Notes: a model not told the origin generated them from the sequence alone. A DNA stretch of 64,000 nucleotides from Atopobiaceae bacterium (GCA_902834555.1 CADFJN010000014.1:1-64000); one strand, 5' to 3'; shown: positions 1-8,400, counted from the first letter of the stretch. Numbers and translations are program-made.

Positions 1-48
1 GCCTCCCATCTCTCGGACTTCCATTTCCATGTCCAAGAAATGGGAGGC
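1..48. repeat. Imperfect hairpin at window edge
   Basis: GCCTCCCAT at 1-9 is complementary to ATGGGAGGC at 40-48, and GGAC at 15-18 to GTCC at 31-34. It is probably a terminator or repeat belonging to sequence left of the window; there is no T-run inside the window. Confidence 0.4.
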
Positions 49-116
49 AGTTCACAACGCCAGAGGGCCCTTGTATGTTGCCGGGTCTCAGTCGCGGAAG
101 CGCATGCCGCTTGACA

Positions 117-132
117 CCGTGCGTTTGCACAA
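117..132 (+). promoter_or_regulatory. Dyad site 1 (GTGC-N4-GCAC)
   Basis: GTGC-gttt-GCAC followed by AA, 145 bases before the 277 start. The same dyad recurs upstream of six other units between 3 and 17 kb, so it may be a shared operator. TTGACA at 111-116 lies just before it, but no -10 box follows at 16-18 bases. Confidence 0.5.
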
Positions 133-157
133 CCCGCAGCCAAACCCCGTATTCAGT

Positions 158-175
158 TTCGTCTCGTCAGACGAA
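158..175. promoter_or_regulatory. Short inverted repeat in leader
   Basis: TTCGTCT-cgtc-AGACGAA is a perfect 7-base arm dyad between the GTGC/GCAC site and the 277 gene. It could be an operator or an mRNA hairpin; nothing decides between them. Confidence 0.25.
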
Positions 176-276
176 CATCGCGAGAACCCCACCGCCTACC
201 ATCAGGGAGGCGCGCGAGACCGGCAGGGACCGGTGCCACGCGCCAGGCATCCCACATCCCAGGAGAGGGGTTCTTC

Positions 277-1254
277 ATGGCAAAGTTCAAGGTTATGGCC
301 GTTTGCGCAGGCAGGAAGGACGGCAACGGTGAGGCTCTCGCAAAGGAGGCCCTGTGCGCCGTTGAGGAGGCGGGCGGCGAGGTCGAGCTGCTCAATCTCT
401 TCGACTACAACATCCTGCCGTGCACCGGCTGCGAGGGCTGCACCATGCAGATGGGCAAGATGGCCGCCGGCCTTCAGAAGGAGTACCACGGCTGCGTCCT
501 CAAGGACAAGGACGACACGGACGCGATCATCACCGAGATGCACACGTGCCAGGGCATCATCTTCGTGGTTCCCACCTACGACCTCACGCCAAGCTCGCTC
601 TATACGCGTCTTGCCCAGCGCTTCCTTGCCTACGAGCTCTCGTTCCTGCTCGCCATCGGCGCCGTCAAGGAGAACCCGCACACCGTTGCCGGCCTCATCT
701 CGGTGGGTGGCTCCATGCACGACTGGCAGTCGCTGGCGCTCGAGAGCCTGCAGGCGACCATGTTCACCCAGTCCCTCCAGGTGGTCGACCGTTACATGGC
801 CACGCGCGACGGCCGACCCGGCAACACCTTCGTCTACGCCGACCAGCTGCCCCGTGCGCGCAAGATGGGCGAGAACATCGTGAAGGCCATCAACACCCCC
901 GTCGAGGAGCGCGGCTGGCTCGGCGATCCCAACGACGGCGTGTGCCCCAACTGCCACTCCAGCCTCGTCTACCCTGGCGACAAGCACTGGGACGGCATCG
1001 AGTTCCCGTGGGAGTGCGCTGTGTGCGGTGCCGGCGGAACGCTGGGCACCAACCCCGAGACCGGTCGTCCCATGCTGGTGATTGACCCCAAGAATGGCCT
1101 CATCCGTGACCGCAACAACGACAAGGCTCGCGCCGAGCACCTGAACGAGATCAACAAGACGCGCGATGAGTTCTTTGCGCAGCAGGATCAGATCAAGGAC
1201 CAGATGAAGAAGTACCGCGACATGAAGTTCCCGACCCTGGAGATTAAGCGGTAG
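277..1254 (+). CDS. Flavodoxin-fold NAD(P)H-dependent FMN reductase-like protein with zinc ribbon
   Basis: 325 residues. The N-terminal two thirds is a flavodoxin-like fold of the NADPH-dependent FMN reductase family, with an FMN-phosphate loop near residues 10-21 (AGRKDGNGEAL). The motif C49-T-G-C52-x2-C55 resembles the cysteine cluster of iron-sulfur flavoproteins. A C-terminal zinc ribbon uses C223/C226 and C247/C250. It has the same length as the protein at 15983-16960 and shares its layout, so the two are paralogues. The start follows AGGAGAGG at 259-266. The likely role is cytosolic flavin-mediated electron transfer to a partner reductase; the substrate is not deducible. Confidence 0.75.
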   Translation: MAKFKVMAVCAGRKDGNGEALAKEALCAVEEAGGEVELLNLFDYNILPCTGCEGCTMQMGKMAAGLQKEYHGCVLKDKDDTDAIITEMHTCQGIIFVVPTYDLTPSSLYTRLAQRFLAYELSFLLAIGAVKENPHTVAGLISVGGSMHDWQSLALESLQATMFTQSLQVVDRYMATRDGRPGNTFVYADQLPRARKMGENIVKAINTPVEERGWLGDPNDGVCPNCHSSLVYPGDKHWDGIEFPWECAVCGAGGTLGTNPETGRPMLVIDPKNGLIRDRNNDKARAEHLNEINKTRDEFFAQQDQIKDQMKKYRDMKFPTLEIKR

Positions 1255-1271
1255 CTTCTTCGCCAGCACTC

Positions 1272-1320
1272 AGCAATACCGCCCGGCTGCGAGTCTTTCC
1301 CGCGGCCGGGCGGTGTTGCT
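1272..1320. terminator. Bidirectional hairpin terminator
   Basis: A 16-bp stem (1272-1287 with 1305-1320, one G-T wobble) sits between the convergent 277-1254 and 1375-2988 genes. The A-rich and T-rich flanks are short on both sides, which fits termination in either direction. Confidence 0.65.
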
Positions 1321-1374
1321 CTAGCTCGGAAGGCGGACGGTCTGGTTTGGCGCACCCTCGGGGCGGTCCTGCTC

Positions 1375-2988
1375 CTACTCGTTCTCGATTCTGAAGTCAT
1401 TGCGCGAGGTGCTGATGCGTGACTTAAAGAGGTCGAGGTAGAAGAGGACGCGGTACGAGAGCTGAAGCATGAACTGGTCCTCGCCGGAGGAGAGGTTGCA
1501 CCCCAGGATTTCGCGGATGCGACCCATGCGGTAGAGCAGCGTGTTCTTGTGCAGGTTGAGCATCTTGGCGGCGCGCTGGGTGTTGCATGCGTTCTGCAGG
1601 TAGATGAAGAGCGTGTCCATGAGCTCGGTCCCGTGGTCCCGATCGTAGCGTGCCAGGCGCATGAGCGAGGGATGCACAAAGTTCAGCAGGTTGTACTGGG
1701 TGTTGGTGAGGCCGAGCATCTGCACGTAGGCGTAGTCGCAGTAGTGGTAGACCTGTCCGTCCTCGAGAAAGACCGATACCATGCGCCCCGCCTTGATGGC
1801 TGCCCGTGCCTGCTCGTAGTGGCTTCGGATGTGCGTGAGGTCGTCAAAGGCGTTGCTCACACCTATCGAGAGGTCGTTGACATCGGCGACCTTGCGGAGC
1901 AGCTCTTCGGTGTAGTCACCCAGGCCAGCGCCCTTCTCGCGCGAGAAGGCCACCACCAGCGCGTCCTCGTACGTGGCATAGATGCTGTTCTGGAGACACC
2001 CCGTGAGCTGCATGGCTATGGAGTTGAAATCGTGTGGCGCCACGTGTGCGTGGTTGGGGTCCAAGACGGCAATGTAGAGCTCGGGCAGGGGGGTGAACTC
2101 CAGCACGCTCAGGCGCCGTGCGGTCACGGCATGGCTGGGTTGCTCGTCGTTGAGCAGGTTCACCAGGAAGTAGGAGTCCAGCTGGCCGCGGCTTGCGGTG
2201 TAGAGGTTTGTCTTCTGCATCTCCTGCGCCACAAAGCGACCCAGGCGTCCCATGCACTCCAGATCAACGTCGCCAAACGGGTGGTCGCGCTCGATCATCA
2301 TGGTGTGCGCGATGGTTACCCCGTGCACAACCGAGGGCGTGACCATAGTGTTTGCGCCCAGGATCTCGTTGTAGATCACGATGGGCCTGGGAGATTGCGC
2401 GCAGCGCTCGGTGATGCGGGCATGCTCGATGAAGGCAACGCCGTCCTCGAGGATGGACTCGTAGCGAAACTCCTGCTCGAGCACTTGGTCCAGGTGGCGG
2501 CTGGGGTCGAGCTTTCCCTCCACATGGCGCGCCACGTAGTGGTAGGCGCTGTCCACCACCACGATGGGGTTGCCCAGCGCCCTCGACGCCTCCTCGACGA
2601 CGTACTGCAGGCCGTTGTTGGAGAAGTGCGCGGTGAGCATGCGGCGTACGATGTCCGTCACCTGGATGTCCTCGAGGAAGAACCCCTGAAGCTCGTTGTA
2701 GCAGGTGAAGGGGTTGAACTCCAGCCGGAGCAGGATTACGTTGCAGGAGGGATTGTCCAGCAGCCCCTGCGGCACCTCCTGGCACCCAAATAGCACCACG
2801 TTGAAGATGTCCTCGAGGGGTGCCTCTGGCAGGTGGACGTCATCCGAGAAGTACAGGACGTTGGGGTGGGGGAGCCCTATTGCGGGCGTGAGGAAGCAGA
2901 TGTTGTCGATGTTTACCTCGGGGTCACGGAGCTTCCTTGTGGCAACGGATCCCTCGGGCAGGCGTGACAGCAGCTCTTTGAGTTCCAT
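1375..2988 (-). CDS. PucR-type transcriptional regulator
   Basis: 537 residues from the ATG at 2988, which has AAGGGGG eight bases upstream; the frame is open further upstream but has no ribosome site there. The N-terminal part and the central GAF-like segment probably sense a ligand. The C-terminus carries the PucR-type helix-turn-helix (near residues 480-520: NACNTQRAAKMLNLHKNTLLYRM). It is divergent from the TetR gene and convergent with the flavodoxin-fold gene. It is similar in size and domain order to the regulator at 14269-15861. A copy of the shared GTGC/GCAC dyad lies 21 bases before its start, suggesting autoregulation. The effector is unknown. Confidence 0.8.
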   Translation of the reverse strand: MELKELLSRLPEGSVATRKLRDPEVNIDNICFLTPAIGLPHPNVLYFSDDVHLPEAPLEDIFNVVLFGCQEVPQGLLDNPSCNVILLRLEFNPFTCYNELQGFFLEDIQVTDIVRRMLTAHFSNNGLQYVVEEASRALGNPIVVVDSAYHYVARHVEGKLDPSRHLDQVLEQEFRYESILEDGVAFIEHARITERCAQSPRPIVIYNEILGANTMVTPSVVHGVTIAHTMMIERDHPFGDVDLECMGRLGRFVAQEMQKTNLYTASRGQLDSYFLVNLLNDEQPSHAVTARRLSVLEFTPLPELYIAVLDPNHAHVAPHDFNSIAMQLTGCLQNSIYATYEDALVVAFSREKGAGLGDYTEELLRKVADVNDLSIGVSNAFDDLTHIRSHYEQARAAIKAGRMVSVFLEDGQVYHYCDYAYVQMLGLTNTQYNLLNFVHPSLMRLARYDRDHGTELMDTLFIYLQNACNTQRAAKMLNLHKNTLLYRMGRIREILGCNLSSGEDQFMLQLSYRVLFYLDLFKSRISTSRNDFRIENE

Positions 2989-3008
2989 GGACGAGTCCCC
3001 CTTCTCGT

Positions 3009-3024
3009 ATGTGCAAGCACACAA
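3009..3024 (-). promoter_or_regulatory. Dyad site 2, before the first PucR gene
   Basis: On the minus strand this reads TTGTGT-gctt-GCACAT, matching the consensus TTGTGC-N4-GCACAA with two mismatches. It lies 21 bases upstream of the PucR start, a position typical of an autoregulatory operator. Confidence 0.4.
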
Positions 3025-3071
3025 ATAATAAGGGAATGCCTTCGCGCACGTTGGTCTCGCGTTCTGCCGGT

Positions 3072-3095
3072 GATGGGATTCCCATCGGCTATAGT
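3072..3095 (+). promoter_or_regulatory. Perfect palindrome plus -10 box before TetR gene
   Basis: GATGGGA-T-TCCCATC (3072-3086) is a perfect 15-base palindrome, followed at once by TATAGT (3090-3095), a good -10 box for the TetR-family gene starting at 3140. TetR regulators commonly bind such sites over their own promoter. It lies in the gap shared with the divergent PucR gene, so it could affect both. Confidence 0.5.
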
Positions 3096-3139
3096 TCAGC
3101 ATATGTGCAGGAAGAGGCGGCTGTCTGGGAGGTGTGCAG

Positions 3140-3760
3140 GTGAAGCGCAGCGCGGCGAGAAACGCCAAGAGGACCGTTGAGGAGAGAATCGAAGAGGCGG
3201 TCTTTGGCCTCATGGAGACGACCGACATCCCCAACATCAAGGTTGCGGACGTGGTGCGCCTGGCTGGCGTTTCTCGCTCGACCTTCTACCGCCACTACGA
3301 CAGCGTCGAGGACGTGGTGAAGCAGTTCGAGGCTGGCCTTCTCGACACCATGCGCACGATCAACAACACCGCGCTTGGCGTGCAATTTAGCAAGGCCGAG
3401 CTCAAGCCCACGCAGTCGATGGTCGCGCGCATGGAGGTGCTCCGGGCAAACCGCGACAAGATTGTGGCCCTTAACAGCGACCACGGAGATCCGGTTTTCC
3501 AGCACAGGGCCACGATGCTCATGCATGAGTACTTCCGCATCCGCCTCCAGGGCGTGGGTGGCTCGGAGCTCCATCGAGACCTGTACCTCTCGTTTGTGAT
3601 AGCGGGCCACAACAACCTCATCCAGTACTGGTTGGAGAAGCGCCCGGAGATTCCCCCCGCCGAGGTCGCCGCCATGCTCAACCGCATGTACTACTCACCG
3701 CTCTTCATTGACGAGAAGACCGCGCTCGAGCTTCCCGAAGACCCGTTCGCGCGCCTGTAG
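3140..3760 (+). CDS. TetR-family transcriptional regulator
   Basis: 206 residues. The N-terminal helix-turn-helix is clear at residues 34-53 (KVADVVRLAGVSRSTFYRHY), which is the TetR signature, and is followed by an all-helical ligand domain. The GTG at 3140 is preferred because GGGAGG at 3127-3132 is seven bases away; an in-frame GTG at 3134 would be only one base from it. The gene is divergent from the PucR regulator and lies upstream of the thiolase-like cluster. A perfect palindrome overlaps its promoter. The ligand is unknown. Confidence 0.8.
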   Translation: MKRSAARNAKRTVEERIEEAVFGLMETTDIPNIKVADVVRLAGVSRSTFYRHYDSVEDVVKQFEAGLLDTMRTINNTALGVQFSKAELKPTQSMVARMEVLRANRDKIVALNSDHGDPVFQHRATMLMHEYFRIRLQGVGGSELHRDLYLSFVIAGHNNLIQYWLEKRPEIPPAEVAAMLNRMYYSPLFIDEKTALELPEDPFARL

Positions 3761-3802
3761 CCACCGCTCCCCCGGGCACGATGCCCGTGCTCCTCCGGTG
3801 GC
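3760..3802. terminator. Hairpin after TetR gene
   Basis: GCCACCG at 3760-3766 pairs with CGGTGGC at 3796-3802, enclosing a smaller GGGCA/TGCCC stem. There is no T-run, so termination is possible but not certain. Confidence 0.4.
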
Positions 3803-3839
3803 GGCTACCCACCCTTGATTTGTCACTCTACCTGCGTGT

Positions 3840-3855
3840 TTATGCATGCGCACAA
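3840..3855 (+). promoter_or_regulatory. Dyad site 3, upstream of thiolase-like operon
   Basis: TTATGC-atgc-GCACAA matches the shared dyad with one mismatch in the 12 consensus bases. A weak promoter TTGATT (3815-3820), 17 bases, GTTTAT (3838-3843) overlaps it. It is 202 bases before the TTG start at 4057. Confidence 0.4.
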
Positions 3856-3939
3856 GGATGGGCAATGTGCGTCCCAGCTTCTTTGGGCGTAGCAAACAAC
3901 CTACTTTGACCTGCGAAAAGAAACAGAATGGCTACATGT

Positions 3940-3956
3940 GTCCCGTAACGCGGGAC
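3940..3956. promoter_or_regulatory. Inverted repeat GTCCCG/CGGGAC
   Basis: GTCCCG-taacg-CGGGAC with a further GTCCCG half-site near 3970. It lies in the leader of the thiolase-like operon and may be an operator or a leader hairpin. Confidence 0.3.
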
Positions 3957-4056
3957 GTTGCCTGCGCTAATGTCCCGCCATGCGATTTTCTCGCCCCATA
4001 TCCTGTGCTCGTACGGAGCGATTGTTCTGCAGCATACGAGCAAAGGAGTGATTGTC

Positions 4057-5343
4057 TTGGTCAAGCTTGGCAAGCAGGCACGCAGCGTCTCCATCGTGGG
4101 TGTTGGCTGCACGCCCTTCAAGAACTTCGAGGACCATCCCCAGACCAAGGGCATGAGCGAGGGCGACGCGTTTGGCTATGCCGCGCTGGAGGCCATCCAG
4201 GACGCAGGCCTCGAGCCGCGCGACATCCAGTACTTCTACCACGGCGCCGCCAACCCCTTCATGATTGGTGACTCCCTCACGCCCAACATGCAGGTGGCGG
4301 ACTGGTTTGGCGTGCGCGGCATTGGCTCGGTGCACCACTCCGAGGCCTGCTGCACGGGTTACGTTGCCCTGCAGGAGGCAGTGCAGGCGGTTGCCTCCGG
4401 CACCTATGACGTGGTGCTTTCTGGCGCCGTGGACTTGGCGGCGTCGCTTCCCGTGGTAGACGCCCCCGGCCGCTTCCGCCGCGACTTCCCGCTCTCCGAG
4501 ATGCTGCCCTCCATTCCCAAGGTCTACGACCGCGCCTACGGCCGCCCGTTTGACTCCGCGTTTGGCATCTCGTTCGACAACTGGATCAACAAGTACCGCT
4601 GGGAGTACGACCTCACGGCCGAGCAGATCGACGACGCGCTCAACGGCGTCTCCAAGTCCCTCCGTCGCGACGCCGTTCTCAACCCCTTGGCCTTCTCGAC
4701 GAAGACCTTCGAGGAGCTTGCCAAGGAGAACGACCTGCCCGACGCCGACGCCTACCTCAAGGGCTTTGGCAACCCCAAGGTCACGCAGTACCTGCGCGTC
4801 ACCGGGTTCGAGATCAAGTGCGACGGCGCTGCCGCCCTCGTGGTCATGCCCACCGAGATGGCAGTGGCGCGTGGCCTCGACCACAAGGTGATCGACGTCC
4901 TGGGCACCGGTGCCGCCGCCTTCGAGGGCGCCACCCCGGACAACGAGTACAACGGCACCAAGGTCGGCACCGAGCAGGTCTACGAGCTTACCGGCGTGAG
5001 CCCCGACGAGCTCGACCTCCTCTTCGTGAACGACTTCTTCCTCGCCGGGGATATCGTGGCGGCCGAGGAGGTCGGCTACATCCCGCGCGGCGAGGCATGG
5101 CAGTACGCCATCGACGGTCGTATGGGCTTTGACGGTGATAAGCCCATCAACACGCACGGCGGCCGCTGCAACTATGGTCATGCGCACGGCGCCTCGGGCG
5201 TGGCGGACGTGGTCGAGGCCGTCAAGCAGATGCGCGGCGAGGCCGGTGCTACGCAGATGCCCAAGGTTCCCCAGACCACGTTCCTGCGCGGCTTTGGTGG
5301 CGGCCAGAACATCCGCTGCCAGATCCTGCGCACCCACGACTAG
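4057..5343 (+). CDS. Thiolase-family acyl-CoA acyltransferase (SCP-x-like)
   Basis: 428 residues from the TTG at 4057, chosen because AAAGGAG (4042-4048) is eight bases upstream; the open frame reaches back to 3958 without another ribosome site. It is a thiolase-superfamily condensing/cleaving enzyme of the non-decarboxylating type. The nucleophile is probably C98 or C99 (SEACCTGY), and the C-terminal catalytic segment is GGRCNYGHAHGASG with H375. The next gene is a zinc-ribbon/OB-fold protein, the usual partner of this thiolase subgroup. An acyl carrier protein and phosphotransacylase/kinase genes follow, so it may release or build a short acyl group that is then converted to ATP. The substrate is not known. 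Confidence 0.8.
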   Translation: MVKLGKQARSVSIVGVGCTPFKNFEDHPQTKGMSEGDAFGYAALEAIQDAGLEPRDIQYFYHGAANPFMIGDSLTPNMQVADWFGVRGIGSVHHSEACCTGYVALQEAVQAVASGTYDVVLSGAVDLAASLPVVDAPGRFRRDFPLSEMLPSIPKVYDRAYGRPFDSAFGISFDNWINKYRWEYDLTAEQIDDALNGVSKSLRRDAVLNPLAFSTKTFEELAKENDLPDADAYLKGFGNPKVTQYLRVTGFEIKCDGAAALVVMPTEMAVARGLDHKVIDVLGTGAAAFEGATPDNEYNGTKVGTEQVYELTGVSPDELDLLFVNDFFLAGDIVAAEEVGYIPRGEAWQYAIDGRMGFDGDKPINTHGGRCNYGHAHGASGVADVVEAVKQMRGEAGATQMPKVPQTTFLRGFGGGQNIRCQILRTHD

Positions 5344-5382
5344 CGCCCGGCGCGCATCCAAGCAACCAAGAGGAGGTACACG

Positions 5383-5850
5383 ATGCTTCTTGAAGACATG
5401 GAGCCAATCGTTAAGAAGTTCTACGACGGCGTTGCCGAGGGCAAGCTCCTTGGCCGCAAGTGCACGGAGTGCGGTGCCATCGAGTTTCCGCCGCACCTGG
5501 GCTGCAACGCCTGCGGCTACCACCAGACCGAGTGGGTGGAGCTCTCTGGCCATGGCACGCTCGAGTCCTTTGTGGTGCCCGGCATCCAGAACGACAAGCC
5601 CTACCTCAAGGAGGTCGCGCCCTACGGCTACGGCAAGGTGCGTCTCGACGAGGGCACGGAGTACTCGTTCGTGATTTTCTGCGGCAAGAAGAAGGTCGTG
5701 AAGGGGCTGCAGGAGCGCCTCTACAAGAATCACGAGACCATTGGCGTCCACTTCAAGCCCATCAAGCGCGTGGTGCCCGAGAAGGAGGGCTCTGACGTGA
5801 TGGTCGAGTGGTGGGAGCCCTGCTTTGAGCTCGACGAGGTCGCGGAGTAG
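5383..5850 (+). CDS. OB-fold zinc-ribbon protein (DUF35 type), thiolase partner
   Basis: 155 residues. A rubredoxin-like zinc ribbon with C27/C30 and C41/C44 is followed by an OB-fold domain (about residues 50-140). Proteins of this family form tight complexes with thiolase-like enzymes and are thought to help CoA binding or channel the acyl group. The gene starts 39 bases after the thiolase-like gene with AGGAGG before its ATG, so the two are probably co-translated subunits of one enzyme. Confidence 0.85.
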   Translation: MLLEDMEPIVKKFYDGVAEGKLLGRKCTECGAIEFPPHLGCNACGYHQTEWVELSGHGTLESFVVPGIQNDKPYLKEVAPYGYGKVRLDEGTEYSFVIFCGKKKVVKGLQERLYKNHETIGVHFKPIKRVVPEKEGSDVMVEWWEPCFELDEVAE

Positions 5851-5909
5851 CGCTGCGGCCGTGGACTGTTGAACATCAAAATATTGAATCAAGACGGAAG
5901 GAAGCAACC

Positions 5910-6149
5910 ATGGACAAGAACGAGCTCTTTTCGACCCTCGCAGGCCTTGCCAAGGAGGCCTACAAGACCGATGTCGACATTACCCCCGATACCACCTTCG
6001 ACGAGCTGGGCAAGGGTTCCATGAAGATGATCGCCCTCACCTCGATGATCGAGAACGAGCTTGACGCCGAGGTCACCGTCACCGAGATCATGAACATGAA
6101 GACCTTCGGCGAGCTCGTTGACCGCGTTGCCGAGGAGGTCGAGGAGTAG
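5910..6149 (+). CDS. Acyl carrier protein, cluster-specific
   Basis: 79 residues, acidic and helical, with the phosphopantetheine site at S37 in GKGSMKM, a divergent form of the usual D-S-L. It differs clearly from the fatty-acid ACP at 47704-47937. It sits between the OB-fold protein and the phosphotransacylase, so a carrier-bound acyl intermediate is likely in this pathway. GGAAGGAAG precedes the ATG. A terminator hairpin follows. Confidence 0.8.
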   Translation: MDKNELFSTLAGLAKEAYKTDVDITPDTTFDELGKGSMKMIALTSMIENELDAEVTVTEIMNMKTFGELVDRVAEEVEE

Positions 6150-6188
6150 GCCTTCTCGCCCACTCGCGTGTACGGCCAAGCAAACCCC

Positions 6189-6222
6189 GGGGCGGCTCCT
6201 TCTGGGGCCGCCCCCTTCTTTT
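6189..6222 (+). terminator. Intrinsic terminator or attenuator
   Basis: GGGGCGGC (6189-6196) pairs with GCCGCCCC (6207-6214), followed by CTTCTTTTA. It lies between the ACP gene and the phosphotransacylase, only about 15 bases before the latter's ribosome site, so it may set the expression ratio within one operon. Confidence 0.65.
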
Positions 6223-6238
6223 ACCTTTGGAGAGATAC

Positions 6239-7246
6239 ATGAACCTTATGGATGACATGCGCGAACGTGCCAAGGCAAACGTCCAGCGCGTCGCCTTCTT
6301 CGAGGGCGAGAACCCTACCATGATCAAGGCCGTGGCCGAGCTTACCGACCAAGGCCTGGCCTCGTGCGTGGTTGTCGGCAATGTTGAGGCGATCGAGAAG
6401 AACGCCGCCGAGCAGGGCGTGAGCCTTGACGGCGTGGAGCTTGTGGACCTTGCCGACGAGGAGGCAAACGAGGTCCTGGCCCAGCGCTTTGAGGTCCTTC
6501 CCAGCTGCCGCTGGAAGGCCAAGGGCGTGCGCCGCCGCGTGGTGCGCCCCATGGAGCGCGCCCTCATGATGCAGGCGCTCGGCGACGTGGATATCACCTT
6601 TGGCGGCATCGACTGCCCCACGGGCGACGTCATCCTGGGCGGCCAGGAGATCATCGGCCTGGCAGACGGCATCGACACCATCTCGTCCATGGGCATCTTC
6701 GACATCCCCGGCTACGAGGGCTCCGCGGGGCAGCTCCTGGGCTTTGGCGACTCCGCTGTCTGCCAGAACCCAACGCCCGAGCAGGAGGCTTCCATCGCCA
6801 TCTCCGCCTGCGACACGTGGAGCGCCCTTACCGGCAGCGAGGCACGCTGCGCGCTGCTCTCGTTCTCGACTGACGGCTCCGGTGCGGGCGAGATGGTCCA
6901 GAAGGTGCGCGACGCGCGCGACATTGCCAACGAGCGTCGTCCGGACCTCAAGATCGACGGCGAGTTCCAGCTTGACGCCGCGCTGCGCCCGGAGGTGGCG
7001 GCCCACAAGGTGCACCGCGAGAGCGCCGTTGCCGGCAAGGCCAACGTCATCATCTGGCCAGACCTCAACGTGGGCAACGTGGGCGTGAAGCTCGTGCAGA
7101 TGTTTGGCCACGCCAACGCGTACGGCCCCATGCTCCAGGGCTTCAAGAAGATTGTCTGCGACTGCTCGAGAAGCGCCCCCGTGTCCGAGATCGTGGGCAA
7201 CGTCGTGATGTCCTGCGTGCGCGCGCAGTGCCTCAAGGGGGAGTAG
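6239..7246 (+). CDS. ptb: Phosphate acetyl/butyryltransferase-family enzyme
   Basis: 335 residues from the ATG at 6239, which has GGAG at 6229-6232; a TTG at 6227 overlaps that site and is less likely. It belongs to the PTA/PTB family, which exchanges CoA (or another thiol) for phosphate to give acyl phosphate. The C-terminal half holds the conserved block DGEFQLDAAL and later PDLNVGNVGVKLVQ. It is directly followed (two bases) by butyrate kinase, so the pair should make ATP by substrate-level phosphorylation. A paralogue is at 12659-13654. Chain-length preference cannot be read from sequence. Confidence 0.8.
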   Translation: MNLMDDMRERAKANVQRVAFFEGENPTMIKAVAELTDQGLASCVVVGNVEAIEKNAAEQGVSLDGVELVDLADEEANEVLAQRFEVLPSCRWKAKGVRRRVVRPMERALMMQALGDVDITFGGIDCPTGDVILGGQEIIGLADGIDTISSMGIFDIPGYEGSAGQLLGFGDSAVCQNPTPEQEASIAISACDTWSALTGSEARCALLSFSTDGSGAGEMVQKVRDARDIANERRPDLKIDGEFQLDAALRPEVAAHKVHRESAVAGKANVIIWPDLNVGNVGVKLVQMFGHANAYGPMLQGFKKIVCDCSRSAPVSEIVGNVVMSCVRAQCLKGE

Positions 7247-7248
7247 CC

Positions 7249-8373
7249 ATGGCCGAGAAGAACTACCGCATCCTGGTCATCAACCCTGGTTCCACCTCCA
7301 CCAAGGTGGGCCTCTTCGAGGGCGCCGAGGAGGTCTTCTCAGCAAACGTCGCCCACGACGCAAAGAAGCTCAAGGAGATCGGTGACGTCTCGGCCCAGCT
7401 GCCGTACCGTCGCGACATGATCCTTGACATCCTCGACCAGAACAAGGTTGACCTTGCTAAGGTGGATGCGTTCGTCGGACGCGGCGGTGGGCTCATGCCC
7501 TGCGAGGGCGGCGTCTATCAGATTGAGGAGAAGCTCCTCCATGACGCACGAGTCGGGGCAAATGGGGTGCAGCATCCGGCTCAGCTGGGAAGCCAGCTCG
7601 CCCACGAGTTCGCGCGCTTCTATGGCAACAAGCCCGCCTTTGTCGTGAACCCGCCCGATACCGACGAGCTTTGCGACGACGCGCGCATGACGGGCATCAG
7701 GGGCGTCTACCGCAACGTGCACCTGCATGCGCTCAACCTCAAGGAGACGGCCATCCGCCACGCCAAGGCGATGGGGCGCCGCTACGAGGACTGCGACCTT
7801 ATCGTGTGTCACATTGGCGGGGGAATCTCCATCTCCGCGCACCAGCACGGCCGCATGATCGACGGCTACGACATCGTGGGCGGCGAGGGCCCCATGACGC
7901 CCACGCGCTGCGGAGCAGTTCCGGTCACTGCGGCGTTCACCTATCTTGAGGAGCACGGCATCAACACAACGAGGCGACTCTGCCAGCGCAGCGGTGGCTT
8001 TGCCGACCTTCTCGGCACCTCCGATGCCCTTGAGGTGTGTCGCCGCGCGGAGGCGGGCGACGAGGCGGCGTCGCGTGCCTGGAGCGCCATGGAGTATCAG
8101 ATCGTGAAGTACATCGGGTCCATGGCAACAGTGCTCCATGGCAAGGTGGACGGCATTCTCCTTGGGGGCGGCATGGTGCACAACCAGGGGCTCGTTGACT
8201 ACATCCGGGAGGGCTGCGGCTGGATTGCCCCCGTTACGGCGTACCCGGGCGAGTTCGAGCTGGAGGCCATGGCAGCAGGTGCTGTACGTGCGCTCTCTGG
8301 CGAGGAGGAAGTCAAGCGCTACACCGGAGTGCCGGTCTTCTCAGGCTTTGCCTGCTTTGACGAGCAGGACTAG
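7249..8373 (+). CDS. buk: Butyrate kinase-family acyl kinase
   Basis: 374 residues. The ASKHA-fold nucleotide motif is NPGSTSTKVGLF (residues 12-23), with the phosphate loop CHIGGGISISAH near residue 190 and a late glycine-rich loop LLGGGMVHN. It transfers phosphate from acyl phosphate to ADP. It begins two bases after the phosphotransacylase stop, with AGGGGGAG overlapping that gene's end, so the two are co-translated. The minus-strand paralogue at 11495-12619 has the same length. Butyrate, isobutyrate or a branched acid are all possible products. Confidence 0.85.
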   Translation: MAEKNYRILVINPGSTSTKVGLFEGAEEVFSANVAHDAKKLKEIGDVSAQLPYRRDMILDILDQNKVDLAKVDAFVGRGGGLMPCEGGVYQIEEKLLHDARVGANGVQHPAQLGSQLAHEFARFYGNKPAFVVNPPDTDELCDDARMTGIRGVYRNVHLHALNLKETAIRHAKAMGRRYEDCDLIVCHIGGGISISAHQHGRMIDGYDIVGGEGPMTPTRCGAVPVTAAFTYLEEHGINTTRRLCQRSGGFADLLGTSDALEVCRRAEAGDEAASRAWSAMEYQIVKYIGSMATVLHGKVDGILLGGGMVHNQGLVDYIREGCGWIAPVTAYPGEFELEAMAAGAVRALSGEEEVKRYTGVPVFSGFACFDEQD

Positions 8374-8400
8374 GGCAGGTGCCGGCGTGCGTTTCTCGGT

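Noticed and set aside
111..139. TTGACA as a -35 box before the first gene
   Set aside because: No -10-like hexamer occurs 16-18 bases downstream, so it was not called a promoter.
202..1269. A long minus-strand frame opposite the first flavodoxin-fold gene
   Set aside because: No ribosome site or domain, His/Val/Leu-rich shadow composition, and the plus-strand gene is well supported.
3967..5907. A 646-codon open frame on the minus strand opposite the thiolase-like and OB-fold genes
   Set aside because: It is a shadow of GC-rich third positions; the plus-strand genes have recognisable domains and ribosome sites, and the antisense product has none.
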